A stretch of 64,000 nucleotides of DNA from Chryseobacterium sp. MA9 (lineage in GTDB: Bacteria; Bacteroidota; Bacteroidia; Flavobacteriales; Weeksellaceae). Both the position numbers and the translations under genes were made by a program. The stretch covers positions 2,356,001-2,420,000 of the forward strand of contig NZ_CP075170.1 of the NCBI RefSeq assembly GCF_024399315.1. The letters run 5' to 3'. Shown piece by piece: positions 39,207-48,624 of the stretch; position 1 is the stretch's first letter, and every line of letters starts with the position of its first letter. The notes beneath the pieces are model-generated. The model had not been told where the DNA came from. It was given only the letters and a program-made list of their open reading frames with translations, and ran no database searches.

Positions 39207-41201
39207 TTACGAGTTGTGGCGGAAATATCCGGACTGCTCTATCTTATTATCGTAAACTGTTAATTCTGTGATCGGCGCAGATTCTACTTCAACGTTATGA
39301 GAAGATACTCCCCAAGCCTTAAAGTCATCGCTTCCGATATACTTCACAAAGTTGTAAATGTTAAGAATAATCTTTTGTTTAACAGTTAAAAGGATATCGT
39401 TGATATAGGTGTTATCTATGATTACATATTTAAGATCCGGCGGTATCTCATGAGATCTTAAAGAAGGATGGCTGCTTCTTGAAGGAATGGTTCCATCGGC
39501 CATTAAATCTTTAAGGACCATATTGAAGTAATCATTGATTCTTCGGTCAACTTTAAATCCTAAAAGGAAGTTAATTTTATATACTGTTCCCGGAAGAATT
39601 TCGTCTACTGTATATTTAAAAGTATATGGATCTTCCTGGTTTACAATGCTCAGGATAAAGTAATGATCTGCTCTTTTCGGTTGCTTTTTGATGATGGAAT
39701 AGATGATTTTTGATTCTACTTCATCATTTCTTTTTGCTCTGCTCAGGTAAGCCAGGTTTGTAGCATATTTCGGAATAGTTTCATCCAGTTTCATGTCTTT
39801 AAGGATAGACACATATTTTTCTATTTTTACAAACTGGATAAATCTTGTTTTGATCAATCGCCCGTTATACCATGCATACATAGAAAGTCCGATAGAACCA
39901 GCTAAAACAACTGTAATCCATCCTCCTTCCAGGAATTTGATAATATTGGCACTGAAGAAGCCTAGTTCAATAGCCATATAAACAAATGCGAAAAATAAAA
40001 TCAATATTTTGCTTACTCTTTGTTTTAATAACCAGAACACCAGCAGGATTGTTGTCATCAGCATCGTAACTGTAATGGAAAGTCCATAAGCGGCTTCCAT
40101 TTTTCCGGATTCCCTGAAATGCAGCACAACAATAATACACAGAATAAGAAGTCCCCAGTTGATTCTTGGAATATACATCTGTCCTTTAACTCCGGAAGGA
40201 TAATCAATTTTTTGATTCGGCCATAAGTTAAGAGACATTGCTTCTGAAAATATGGTGAAAGAACCTGTAATCAAAGCCTGGCTGGCAATAATTGCTGCTG
40301 CTGTTGCTAAAATTACTCCCGGGATGATCATCCATTCTTCCATAATCCCAAAGAACGGGTTTACTACAGAAAATCCAGGTTTGTTGTAATTAGTCAAAAG
40401 CCATGCTCCCTGTCCAAGATAGTTTAGAATAAGCATAACTTTAACAAATCCCCAGCTTACTCTGATATTTTTTGCACCGCAGTGTCCCAAGTCTGAATAA
40501 AGCGCTTCTGCTCCTGTTGTACAAAGGAAAACTGCACCTAAAATAACGATTGCACTTGGTGAGTTGACAATAAGTTTGTAAGCATAGTAAGGATTGAAAG
40601 ATCTTAAAATCTCAAAATTTTCGCTCAAGTGCATTACTCCCAAACCACCTAATACAAGAAACCAAACAACCATTACAGGGCCAAAAAACTTACCAATAAA
40701 GCTGGTCCCAAATTGTTGTACTACAAAAATAACAATCAGAATTCCAATTGTGATAGGTACGACAGGAGTGTGGGGGTTATAAATTTCAAGACCTTCAATG
40801 GCCGACATTACGGTAAGCGATGGCGTAATTACCCCGTCTGCAATAAGTGCGGCAGCCCCTACAATAGCAATGAGATACAACCATCCTTTCTTAAGGTTTC
40901 TTACTAATGAAAACAAAGCAAGAATACCTCCTTCACCTTTATTATCTGCTCTTAAAGCAATGATCACATATTTTATTGTGGTCTGCAGGGTAAGCGTCCA
41001 AATAATACATGAAAGAGCACCCTCTATGTATTCGTTGAAAGGCATATTGCTCCCTTGGGATCTCGCATTCACAATTGCTTTCATTACGTAAAGCGGAGAG
41101 GTACCAATATCTCCAAAAACAATTCCTAGAGACACTAAAACTCCAATAAAGGAAAGTTTCTTTATGTCGAAGTGGTAACCATCTTCTGTAACTTCTGCCA
41201 T
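39207..41201 (-). CDS. kup: KUP family potassium uptake protein
   Basis: 664-residue inner-membrane K+/H+ symporter. About 12 helices occupy the first ~450 residues, beginning LGIVFGDIGTSPLYVMKAI, the signature N-terminal motif. YSDLGHCGAKNIRVSWG is also typical. The C-terminal ~200 residues are a cytoplasmic regulatory domain. Length is normal. A TTG-N17-TAAATTTG promoter lies just upstream on the minus strand, so it is independently transcribed. Confidence 0.95.
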   Translation of the reverse strand: MAEVTEDGYHFDIKKLSFIGVLVSLGIVFGDIGTSPLYVMKAIVNARSQGSNMPFNEYIEGALSCIIWTLTLQTTIKYVIIALRADNKGEGGILALFSLVRNLKKGWLYLIAIVGAAALIADGVITPSLTVMSAIEGLEIYNPHTPVVPITIGILIVIFVVQQFGTSFIGKFFGPVMVVWFLVLGGLGVMHLSENFEILRSFNPYYAYKLIVNSPSAIVILGAVFLCTTGAEALYSDLGHCGAKNIRVSWGFVKVMLILNYLGQGAWLLTNYNKPGFSVVNPFFGIMEEWMIIPGVILATAAAIIASQALITGSFTIFSEAMSLNLWPNQKIDYPSGVKGQMYIPRINWGLLILCIIVVLHFRESGKMEAAYGLSITVTMLMTTILLVFWLLKQRVSKILILFFAFVYMAIELGFFSANIIKFLEGGWITVVLAGSIGLSMYAWYNGRLIKTRFIQFVKIEKYVSILKDMKLDETIPKYATNLAYLSRAKRNDEVESKIIYSIIKKQPKRADHYFILSIVNQEDPYTFKYTVDEILPGTVYKINFLLGFKVDRRINDYFNMVLKDLMADGTIPSRSSHPSLRSHEIPPDLKYVIIDNTYINDILLTVKQKIILNIYNFVKYIGSDDFKAWGVSSHNVEVESAPITELTVYDNKIEQSGYFRHNS

Positions 41202-41226
41202 ATCAGCTTAATTTATTTTAAAGGCG

Positions 41227-41254
41227 CAAATTTATACTAATTTTATGACGTCAA
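41227..41254 (-). promoter_or_regulatory. kup promoter
   Basis: On the minus strand: TTG (41254-41252), 17 bp, TAAATTTG (41234-41227), 26 bp upstream of the kup start. Confidence 0.6.
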
Positions 41255-41283
41255 GAATTTTTCTTCATGAATATAATAAATGA

Positions 41284-41307
41284 AAAAACTTCCTTTCGGA
41301 AGTTTTT
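41284..41307 (-). terminator. Terminator after pdhB
   Basis: AAAAACTTCC-TTTC-GGAAGTTTTT; T-run on the minus strand directly after the pdhB stop. Confidence 0.9.
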
Positions 41308-41315
41308 CTCTATAA

Positions 41316-42296
41316 CTATTTTACGTACATCGCTTTTTTGATTTCCTCTTTTACTTTTTCAAGCTTAGGGAACCATTCTGCAAATAATGCTGCAGAGTAT
41401 GGTGCAGGTGCATCAGGAGTTGTAATTCTCTTGATAGGAGCATCTAAATAATCAAATGCTTTTTGCTGTACCATATAAGTAATTTCTGAAGATATTGAAC
41501 CAAATGGCCAAGCTTCTTCCAAAATAACCAATCTATTTGTTTTCTTTACAGATTCTAAAACGGTATCAAAATCAAGAGGACGAACTGTTCTAAGGTCAAT
41601 AACCTCTACAGAGATTCCTTCTTTAGCCATATCTTCAGCAGCCTGTAAAGCCAGCTTCATGATCTTTCCGAAAGAAACCAAAGTAACGTCTGTACCTGCT
41701 CTCTTGATATCTGCTTTTCCTATTGGCAAGTAGTATTCTTCTTCAGGAATTTCCATTTTATCTCCGTACATCTGCTCAGATTCCATGAAAATAACCGGGT
41801 CATTATCCTGGATTGCAGTTTTCAAAAGTCCTTTTGCATCGTATGGATTAGAAGGTACTACCACTTTAAGTCCCGGGCAGTTGGCGAACCAACCTTCAAA
41901 AGCCTGAGAGTGAGTAGCCCCTAATTGTCCTGCAGAAGCAGTAGGTCCGCGGAAAACGATTGGACAATTCCACTGTCCACCACTCATCTGGCGGATTTTT
42001 GCTGCATTATTGATAATCTGATCAATTCCTACCAATGAGAAATTGAATGTCATAAATTCTACGATGGGTCTGTTACCATTCATTGCCGCTCCCACAGAGA
42101 TTCCAGTAAATCCAAGTTCTGCAATCGGTGTATCGATTACTCTTTTCGGACCAAATTCATCCAGCATTCCTTTTGAAGCTTTATATGCACCATTATATTC
42201 TGCAACTTCCTCACCCATCAGATAGATGGATTCGTCTTTACGCATTTCCTCGCTCATTGCCTGTGCAATTACCTCACGAAAAGTATATTCTGCCAT
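41316..42296 (-). CDS. pdhB: Pyruvate dehydrogenase E1 component subunit beta
   Basis: 326 residues. It forms, with an alpha subunit not in this window, the thiamine-diphosphate E1 of pyruvate (or another 2-oxo acid) dehydrogenase. The transketolase pyrimidine domain carries LMGEEVAEYNGAYKASKGML (Glu activating the cofactor) and DTPIAELGFTGISVGAAMNG. The C-terminal transketolase domain has VIDLRTVRPLDFDTVLES. Opening FREVIAQAMSEEM is typical of PdhB. Monocistronic here, with a minus-strand -7 box TATTTTTG at 42320-42327. Confidence 0.93.
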   Translation of the reverse strand: MAEYTFREVIAQAMSEEMRKDESIYLMGEEVAEYNGAYKASKGMLDEFGPKRVIDTPIAELGFTGISVGAAMNGNRPIVEFMTFNFSLVGIDQIINNAAKIRQMSGGQWNCPIVFRGPTASAGQLGATHSQAFEGWFANCPGLKVVVPSNPYDAKGLLKTAIQDNDPVIFMESEQMYGDKMEIPEEEYYLPIGKADIKRAGTDVTLVSFGKIMKLALQAAEDMAKEGISVEVIDLRTVRPLDFDTVLESVKKTNRLVILEEAWPFGSISSEITYMVQQKAFDYLDAPIKRITTPDAPAPYSAALFAEWFPKLEKVKEEIKKAMYVK

Positions 42297-42535
42297 ATTT
42301 TCTTGAAAAATTTAGACTACAAAAATAGTGTTTTTTTATTATACACATAATAAAAAGCCATCTCATTTGAATGGAAAGCTTTAATATTAATTTTATTTAA
42401 ACCGGCTTTTCTTTGTAATAGCTCTTTTATTTGCAGTTTTTCTAAAGCTACTAAGAAATTCACAATAATTCTTTTGCCCACAAAAAATGACATCTCATTT
42501 CTGAAATGCCATCTAAAATTCTATTTAAACTTATA

Positions 42536-42955
42536 TTAATTAGCTTTCTCCCAAACCTGGGTTCTTCCTAATAAAGATAATCCTAAGTAACCTCTTACGT
42601 TCAGTTTATCACCGCTTCTTGTAATGGTACATTTATAAGTTTTTCCTGTTTTAGGATCAGTAATTGTTCCTCCTGTGAACTCATCACCGTCTTTTTTCAA
42701 TCCTCTGATGATCTCTAATCCTAAAATGGGTTTCCCTTTTCTGTCATCTTTACAAGATGTACAGTTTGGATCAGCTGGTTTTATCAATAACTGAGAAACT
42801 TTTCCATAATACTTCCCATCTGATTTTTTGTACACTTCAACAATAGATTTTGCCTGTTTTGTCTCATCATCTATCGTTTTCCACTTACCTTCTATTTGTG
42901 CAAATGTGAGTACCCCACATAGAGAAAGCGCAAACGTTAACAATATTTTTTTCAT
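42536..42955 (-). CDS. DUF2147 exported protein
   Basis: 139 residues: signal peptide (about 1-19, ending at FAQ) and a small beta-barrel DUF2147 domain (EGKWKTIDDETKQAKSIVEV ... GTQVWEKAN-like end, RTQVWEKAN here). A CTSC motif at about residues 64-67 is surrounded by PNC and KDDRKGKP. These proteins lie in the periplasm or attach to the membrane; function is unknown. Degenerate terminator-like sequence (near 42481-42515) lies downstream. Confidence 0.9.
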   Translation of the reverse strand: MKKILLTFALSLCGVLTFAQIEGKWKTIDDETKQAKSIVEVYKKSDGKYYGKVSQLLIKPADPNCTSCKDDRKGKPILGLEIIRGLKKDGDEFTGGTITDPKTGKTYKCTITRSGDKLNVRGYLGLSLLGRTQVWEKAN

Positions 42956-43136
42956 ATTTCTTATAGTTTTAATTTTAATATAATATTCTTATCTACGTAT
43001 TGATAAAAATATAAATTAATTTTCAACAAACAAAAACTTTTATTATACAAAGCATAAAGAGCTCATGAAATGGTAAAACTACCAAAATACCGATTTGTAA
43101 ATTAACCCACTTCCGTTAACATTTCTACCTTTTATC

Positions 43137-45065
43137 TTAATACAGTTTCCTGTTAATTACTCTATCCATATAATCCTGATACCACGCTTTCGCTGTTTTC
43201 TTTCCGGCTTCAACTTCAGGGTTTTTAACTTCATTAAGAAGATTTTTTTCAAGGCTCAGATCTGATTTGTCATATACCCCAATGATTTCTTTTCCATCAA
43301 AACGGTAAATATAATTTCCGATCATGAACTGATCTGTGCTTCCATCTGAATTGACTACGATGAAAGGATATTTTTTATCACTCACCAAACTTCTGCCCCA
43401 GCTTCTGATGGGCTTGTTATATCCGATAAGGTCGGCCAATGTAGGATATATATCTGCCTGCTGTGCTGTTTCCTGACTGACTCCTTTTAACTGATAAGCA
43501 GGATTCGGAGAATAGAAAACCAATGGAACTGCATAACGGTTCATCGCTCTTTCGTATTCCTGATAATACACCTGATTGGTGTGATCTCCGGTGAAAACAA
43601 AAATAGTGTTGTTATACCAGGGCTGTTTTTTTGCGGTTTCAAAATATTGTTTGATGGCATAATCCGTATACTGCATCGGCTCATGTATTTCAATTTTCCC
43701 TTTTTTAAATTTACCGTTATATTTTTCAGGTACTTTAAAAGGATGGTGTGATGAAGCAGTGAATACTGTGGTCATGAAAGGTTGTTTCTTCCCGATATTT
43801 TTAGCAAAATACTGCAGGAAAGGTTCATCCCATATTGCCCACATTCCATCGAAGTCTTCATCATGATTGTATTCTGTTTTCCCAAAATAATGTTTAAATC
43901 CTAAAATATTTCCGAATCCAAGGAATCCCATAGAACCATTCGGTGCTCCATGATAAAAAGAAGTATCATATCCCAGATCATTACAAACAGACACAATAGA
44001 CTGAATTTTCTGGTTAGAATAGGGTGATCCGGTAAAGGCATCGGTAAGACTCGGAATTCCTGCTAAAACACTGCTCATCCCATGAATAGACTGCCTGCCA
44101 TTCGCAAAAGTATTGGGAAAAATAAGACTCTGGGTTGCCAGGCTGTCCATAAACGGAGTATAAGAAACATAATCCTTAATATTTTTATCTTTATTAAAAG
44201 CTCCGGAATATTCTCTCCCAAAAGACTCTACAATGAAAATAACAATATTGGGACGGTTTTCAACTTTTCTGTCATATACTTTATAAGGCTGTACATTTTC
44301 TTCAATATATTTTTGATCTACGAAATGAACTTCCTTAAAATTATTGGTATTTAAAGTTCTGAAAAAGGAGAATGTACTGTTGAGTACCATATTTCCCTGC
44401 AGTGGATTCGTTACAAAACGGGTAGCATCCACCATGTTAATAGGTCTTGTACTGTGTTTAAAATCTCCTCTGATTCCTCCTACCACCAATACAGCAGTAA
44501 GACACAACGTAACAATGGAAGTAAGAAAATAAGGAAGTAATTTCAAAGGCTTCACCTCCTCCACTTTTACTCTTTTGTAAAAGAAAACCCACAATCCCAT
44601 TAAAACAATAAACCAAACCAGCACAAAAGGATGTTCTCCCACAGAAATCATCAGCGTTTGGGAAACGTTGGATTCATGTTCAGCTACCTGAAATACTGCA
44701 GAAGTAAGTCTTGCCTGTGAGAATTTATAGTAAATAAAATCCCCGAAATTCATGGCATAGGCAATGCCATTGGTGATAAAATACAGCCAGAAAAGAATTT
44801 TCTGAAAAACTTTCTTTGTATTGATTACCAAAGGCAATAAGCTAAGGAGTATAAACAATGCATTGACATATAAAATAGCAGTGGTATCGAAAGCTGTACC
44901 ATGGAAGGCCAGCTTTATATATTCTGAGACAGAGTCAACTTTAATCAGATCCTTATTAAAATACCAGAATAAAAGTCTGGCAATCTGATAAAAAACATAG
45001 GCTAAAAAAATTCTGTAAATCAATGCCAGAACTTCCTGTTTTCTAAATCCTTTTAAAAATTTCAT
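43137..45065 (-). CDS. LTA-synthase-like sulfatase-fold membrane protein
   Basis: 642 residues: five N-terminal membrane helices (within the first ~190), then a periplasmic alkaline-phosphatase-superfamily domain. Metal and catalytic motifs are NIVIFIVESFGREYSGAF, NGRQSIHGMSSVLAGIP (nucleophile Ser/Thr region), TASSHHPFKVPEKYNG and FVFTGDHTNQVYY. It belongs to the LTA synthase family, but Gram-negative members are more likely phosphoglycerol- or phosphoethanolamine-type transferases on lipid or glycan. Divergent from pssA, 83 bp apart. Confidence 0.9.
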   Translation of the reverse strand: MKFLKGFRKQEVLALIYRIFLAYVFYQIARLLFWYFNKDLIKVDSVSEYIKLAFHGTAFDTTAILYVNALFILLSLLPLVINTKKVFQKILFWLYFITNGIAYAMNFGDFIYYKFSQARLTSAVFQVAEHESNVSQTLMISVGEHPFVLVWFIVLMGLWVFFYKRVKVEEVKPLKLLPYFLTSIVTLCLTAVLVVGGIRGDFKHSTRPINMVDATRFVTNPLQGNMVLNSTFSFFRTLNTNNFKEVHFVDQKYIEENVQPYKVYDRKVENRPNIVIFIVESFGREYSGAFNKDKNIKDYVSYTPFMDSLATQSLIFPNTFANGRQSIHGMSSVLAGIPSLTDAFTGSPYSNQKIQSIVSVCNDLGYDTSFYHGAPNGSMGFLGFGNILGFKHYFGKTEYNHDEDFDGMWAIWDEPFLQYFAKNIGKKQPFMTTVFTASSHHPFKVPEKYNGKFKKGKIEIHEPMQYTDYAIKQYFETAKKQPWYNNTIFVFTGDHTNQVYYQEYERAMNRYAVPLVFYSPNPAYQLKGVSQETAQQADIYPTLADLIGYNKPIRSWGRSLVSDKKYPFIVVNSDGSTDQFMIGNYIYRFDGKEIIGVYDKSDLSLEKNLLNEVKNPEVEAGKKTAKAWYQDYMDRVINRKLY

Positions 45066-45117
45066 GGGGCAAATTTACATCAAAATCACTTTAATGCATT
45101 TTTTAGTGCAGATTATT

Positions 45118-45149
45118 TTGAGTTAGAATTTGTAAAAACTGTAATTTTG
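45118..45149 (+). promoter_or_regulatory. pssA promoter
   Basis: TTG (45118-45120), 21 bp, TAATTTTG (45142-45149). Transcription would start at or next to the ATG at 45155, so the pssA message may be leaderless. Confidence 0.6.
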
Positions 45150-45154
45150 TGGTT

Positions 45155-45868
45155 ATGAATTTTATAAAGAATAATCTGGCCAATGCCTTAACCCTGGCTA
45201 ACTTATTTGCAGGCTGCATAGGAGCAATACATCTAATTTTAGGAGATTATCAGACTACGGCAATCTGCCTTATTCTCTCTTCGATTTTCGATTTTTTCGA
45301 TGGCTTTGTAGCCAGAGCTTTAAAATCAAATTCCAATCTGGGACTTCAGCTGGATTCTCTTGCGGATATGGTAAGCTTTGGAGTAATTCCCGGACTTACT
45401 ATGTATAAAGCTCTTGAACCATTTGGTACAGACCTTCTTGGAATTCACTTTCCGTTTGAAATCAAGTATCTCGGACTGATTGTTACTGTATTTTCCTGCC
45501 TGAGGCTTGCCATCTTCAATCTTGATGAAGAGCAGCGTTATTATTTTAAAGGATTAAACACACCCACCAATACTGTTTTACTATTTGGCCTCTATTATGC
45601 GTTCAAAGAAACCGGAACTTTTAGCTTTTTGTTCAATAATGAGCTACTGCTGATTCTCCTGACTCTTCTTACGTCATGGCTTCTGATCAGCCCGATCAAG
45701 ATGATGGCGATGAAATTCAAATCAAAACAATTAAAAGACAACTATCCTAAAATAGTATTGCTTGTAGGAGGAATTGCTATTCTTGCCATATTTCATGTAG
45801 TAGGAATCCCGATGCTTGTTATTTATTATATATTGGTGTCCCTTATTTTTCAGGGACAATTAAAATAA
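45155..45868 (+). CDS. pssA: CDP-diacylglycerol-serine O-phosphatidyltransferase
   Basis: 237 residues from the ATG at 45155. A GTG at 45149 lies inside the -7 box and is unlikely. The CDP-alcohol phosphatidyltransferase motif D-x2-D-G-x2-A-R-x8-G-x3-D-x3-D is clear in FDFFDGFVARALKSNSNLGL followed by QLDSLADMVSFG. About eight membrane helices. It makes phosphatidylserine, the precursor of phosphatidylethanolamine, at the inner membrane. Probably the first gene of a run with an exonuclease and a DUF2007 protein. Confidence 0.95.
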   Translation: MNFIKNNLANALTLANLFAGCIGAIHLILGDYQTTAICLILSSIFDFFDGFVARALKSNSNLGLQLDSLADMVSFGVIPGLTMYKALEPFGTDLLGIHFPFEIKYLGLIVTVFSCLRLAIFNLDEEQRYYFKGLNTPTNTVLLFGLYYAFKETGTFSFLFNNELLLILLTLLTSWLLISPIKMMAMKFKSKQLKDNYPKIVLLVGGIAILAIFHVVGIPMLVIYYILVSLIFQGQLK

Positions 45869-45909
45869 TTTATTTAAATAAAACACATTTCAAATTATTA
45901 ATCATCAAC

Positions 45910-46674
45910 ATGAATTTAAAACTCCATAAACCACTTTGTATTTTTGACCTGGAAACAACAGGAACCAATATCGGAAAAGACAGAATTGTTGAAATCTGTA
46001 TCTTAAAAGTAAATCCTGATGCCTCCAGAGAAAGCAAAACATGGCGCGTCAACCCGGAAATGCTTATTCCTAAAGAAAGCAGTGAGATCCACGGGATTTA
46101 TGATGAAGACGTTAAGGATGCTCCTACCTTCAGAGATATTGCTTCTAAAATTATGGAAATGATTACCGGAAGTGATTTGGGTGGATTTAATTCCAACAGA
46201 TTTGATGTTCCGCTTTTGGCTGAAGAACTTTTAAGAGTAGGTATGGATTTTGATCTGAGTAAGTTCAGATTGGTAGATGCACAGACTATTTTTCATAAGA
46301 AAGAACCCAGAAACTTAGGCGCAGCTTACCAGTTTTACTGTGGAAAAACACTGGAAAATGCCCATTCTGCAGAAGCTGATGTAATGGCAACATTTGAAGT
46401 TCTGGACGCTCAGGTTGGAAAATATGATGATATTCCGAATGAAATAGCACCACTAAGCGAATTTACATTCCATAATAAAAATGCAGATCTTGCCGGATTT
46501 ATCGGATATAACGAAAAAATGGAAGAAGTTTTCAACTTTGGAAAATATAAAGGTCAGGGTGTGAAAGCAGTATTTCAAAAAGATTTAGGGTATTTCGGAT
46601 GGCTTCAGAATGCTGACTTTCCGCTGTATACCAAGAAGATTTTCACAAAGATTCAACTCTCAAGCAGATTTTAA
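45910..46674 (+). CDS. DEDDh 3'-5' exonuclease (DNA polymerase III epsilon-like)
   Basis: 254 residues. Exo motif I is CIFDLETTGTNIGKDRIVEI, motif II GGFNSNRFDVPLLAEEL, motif III ENAHSAEADVMATFEVL. A C-terminal ~60 residues (NFGKYKGQGVKAVF...YFGWLQNADFP) match the small accessory domain seen on exodeoxyribonuclease X-like proteins. It could be a proofreading subunit or a free exonuclease in repair. 41 bp after pssA and 2 bp before the DUF2007 gene. Confidence 0.92.
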   Translation: MNLKLHKPLCIFDLETTGTNIGKDRIVEICILKVNPDASRESKTWRVNPEMLIPKESSEIHGIYDEDVKDAPTFRDIASKIMEMITGSDLGGFNSNRFDVPLLAEELLRVGMDFDLSKFRLVDAQTIFHKKEPRNLGAAYQFYCGKTLENAHSAEADVMATFEVLDAQVGKYDDIPNEIAPLSEFTFHNKNADLAGFIGYNEKMEEVFNFGKYKGQGVKAVFQKDLGYFGWLQNADFPLYTKKIFTKIQLSSRF

Positions 46675-46676
46675 AT

Positions 46677-47075
46677 ATGTCTGATCTGGTTCGTTTTAAA
46701 TTTTATGAAACTGCCCTTGAAGCTAACAGGGACAAACAGATATTGGCTGAAAACGGTATCAACAGCTTCATTGCAAATGAGCAGCTAATCCAGTCGGATT
46801 GGCTGCTGTCACAGGCTGTAGGCGGGATACAGCTTCAGGTATTTGAAGAAGATCTTGAGAAAGCCAAAGAGATATTGCAGAATTATAAGGACAATGAACA
46901 ATATTCGTTGGAAGTAGAACACACCATTGAAAATCCTGAGTTTGATTTTGTATGTCCAAAATGTGGTTCTAATCATATTTACAGGGACGACAGTGCAACC
47001 AGCTTCTTTGGAATTTCTTTTCTGACGAGTCATAAATTCAAATGCTATTATTGTGGGAATGAGTTTACTCATTAG
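46677..47075 (+). CDS. DUF2007 and zinc-ribbon protein
   Basis: 132 residues. The N-terminal ~65 form a ferredoxin-like DUF2007 domain (YETALEANRDKQILAENGIN ... GGIQLQVFEEDLEKAKEIL), related to PII-like signalling folds. The C-terminal zinc ribbon has CPKCGSN and, 25 residues later, CYYCGNEF. Function unknown; probably cytoplasmic. Starts 2 bp after the exonuclease stop, so translation is likely coupled. Confidence 0.85.
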   Translation: MSDLVRFKFYETALEANRDKQILAENGINSFIANEQLIQSDWLLSQAVGGIQLQVFEEDLEKAKEILQNYKDNEQYSLEVEHTIENPEFDFVCPKCGSNHIYRDDSATSFFGISFLTSHKFKCYYCGNEFTH

Positions 47076-47111
47076 CCTGTTAGGAATTAATAGTCTTTAA
47101 TCCATCAAAAA

Positions 47112-47140
47112 GATTGCTTCACTCCTCGCAATGACGAGGT
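47112..47140. repeat. GATTGCTTC-type intergenic repeat
   Basis: GATTGCTTCACTCCTCGCAA followed by TGACGAGG; relative of the sequence at 23793-23817. A hairpin ending (TTGC/GCAA core) between two co-directional genes. Confidence 0.6.
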
Positions 47141-47163
47141 CAAAAATATAAATAAAAAGAGTT

Positions 47164-47769
47164 ATGAAAATAATCTGTATAGGAAGAAACTACAGTGAGC
47201 ATGCAAAAGAATTAGGAAACGAAATTCCTGAGAATCCTGTTATTTTTATGAAACCGGATACAGCGGTTCTGAAAGGAAATGATTTTTATATCCCTGAATT
47301 CTCAAATGATATTCACTACGAACTTGAAGTCGTATTAAAAATTTCCAAGGGAGGAAAGTATATCCGGAAAGAAGCGGCAAACAAACATTATGAAGAAATA
47401 GGTCTGGGAATAGATTTCACAGCCAGAGACCTTCAGAGTGAGCTAAAATCAAAAGGACTTCCATGGGAGCTTGCTAAAGGTTTTGACGGTTCTGCAGTGG
47501 TAAGCAATTTCTTCAAAAAAGACAGCCTTAATCTTGACGGCCTTCAGTTTTCATTATTAAAGAACAAAGAGAAGGTACAGGATGGCAATACAAAAGACAT
47601 GATGTTTAATTTTGATGATATCATTGCTTTTGCTTCTCAGTATTTTACGTTAAGAGTAGGTGATCTTATCTTCACAGGAACTCCAAAAGGAGTTGGAAAG
47701 GTAGAGGAAAATGACATTCTGGAAGCTTATCTTGAAGATGAAAAAATTCTTGACATCCGAATATTATAA
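47164..47769 (+). CDS. Fumarylacetoacetate hydrolase family protein
   Basis: 201 residues of the FAH fold: IGRNYSEHAKELGNEIPENP, VIFMKPDTAVL, HYELEVVLKI (Glu metal ligands), GIDFTARDLQSELKSKGLPW and LIFTGTPKGVGKV are all conserved. The enzyme binds Mg2+/Mn2+ and may be an acylpyruvase, oxaloacetate tautomerase or decarboxylase. Small, single-domain form without the N-terminal SH3-like part of true FAH. Usp gene follows 58 bp downstream. Confidence 0.92.
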   Translation: MKIICIGRNYSEHAKELGNEIPENPVIFMKPDTAVLKGNDFYIPEFSNDIHYELEVVLKISKGGKYIRKEAANKHYEEIGLGIDFTARDLQSELKSKGLPWELAKGFDGSAVVSNFFKKDSLNLDGLQFSLLKNKEKVQDGNTKDMMFNFDDIIAFASQYFTLRVGDLIFTGTPKGVGKVEENDILEAYLEDEKILDIRIL

Positions 47770-47827
47770 GTATTTAACACAGAATTTGACAAATTTTTCA
47801 TATCTTTAGGTAACAAAATTAAAGGTT

Positions 47828-48265
47828 ATGATAAATATTGTATTACCCGTAGATTTTGGGGACAAGACAGACCAATTGGTAGACGGTGCCATAAAATTTG
47901 CAAAACAGCTTAACGGCAGAATTTACCTTATCCATGTAGCGCCATCAGATATTGGCTTTGCCATCGGCGATATGGGATTTCAATATTTTCCGGAAGTGGA
48001 AGCCAATGAAATCAGAGAAGAGTTGGTGCAGCTTAATAAAATTGAGCAAAGAATCATCGCTCATGATATCGACTGTGAGCACCTTTTAAAACAAGGACTC
48101 GCCAAAGATATTATTCTGGAATATGCAAAGGCAAAAAATGCAGATTATATTGTGATGGGATCACATGGCAGAAGCGGAATTTATGATGTATTCGTGGGAA
48201 GTTTAACCAAAGGAATTACGAAAAGTTCCAGTATTCCTGTTCTGGTACTTCCAATTCACGACTAA
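47828..48265 (+). CDS. Universal stress protein
   Basis: 145-residue UspA-fold protein. Begins INIVLPVDFGDKTDQLVDGA and ends with the ATP-binding signature MGSHGRSGIYDVFVGSLTKG (G-x2-G-x9-G-S/T). It therefore probably binds ATP, unlike E. coli UspA. Single Usp domain; acts in the cytoplasm in stress survival. Followed by a strong bidirectional terminator. Confidence 0.93.
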   Translation: MINIVLPVDFGDKTDQLVDGAIKFAKQLNGRIYLIHVAPSDIGFAIGDMGFQYFPEVEANEIREELVQLNKIEQRIIAHDIDCEHLLKQGLAKDIILEYAKAKNADYIVMGSHGRSGIYDVFVGSLTKGITKSSSIPVLVLPIHD

Positions 48266-48294
48266 GAAAAAGAAATTTTAATCGTTAGTAATAA

Positions 48295-48330
48295 AAAAAC
48301 CGATCAAAGCATATTGTTTGATCGGTTTTT
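48295..48330. terminator. Bidirectional terminator
   Basis: 14-bp perfect stem AAAAACCGATCAAA with complement, 8-base loop, between the convergent Usp and small membrane-protein genes. Confidence 0.92.
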
Positions 48331-48348
48331 TACTATATAACCAATTAA

Positions 48349-48582
48349 TTAACCTTCTTTTTTGTAGATATTCGGATCGTAGTAAGGATTCTTACCTTCC
48401 GTTGGAGAATAATAGTCTTTGTCTTTGTCTCCACCTAGTGTTACTACAAGCACATAGCACCAATAAGTAAATAATACACAGCAAACTGCAAATAAAATCC
48501 AGTTTAAAACATTACCGAAAGTATCAAAGAAACCGAAAGTCCATTTGAAAACTTTACTTAAGAATAGAAAGAAAGACGTCAT
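48349..48582 (-). CDS. Small conserved flavobacterial membrane protein (DUF6341-like)
   Basis: 77 residues with one or two hydrophobic segments (about 28-52) after an aromatic N-terminus, then a charged Tyr/Pro-rich tail (DYYSPTEGKNPYYDP). It has the look of the short DUF6341 proteins that flavobacteria carry next to a DUF6427 gene (recalled family association). Divergent from that neighbour, 42 bp between starts. Function unknown. Confidence 0.7.
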   Translation of the reverse strand: MTSFFLFLSKVFKWTFGFFDTFGNVLNWILFAVCCVLFTYWCYVLVVTLGGDKDKDYYSPTEGKNPYYDPNIYKKEG

Positions 48583-48624
48583 TATTTTCCTTTTTTAAAT
48601 TAACTTTGTACAAATTTATAAAAA

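Noticed and set aside
42345..42515. Terminator-like sequences around CATCTCATTT
   Set aside because: Two related copies (near 42353 and 42490) hint at degenerate terminators, but neither forms a convincing stem longer than 5 bp, so no terminator was called.
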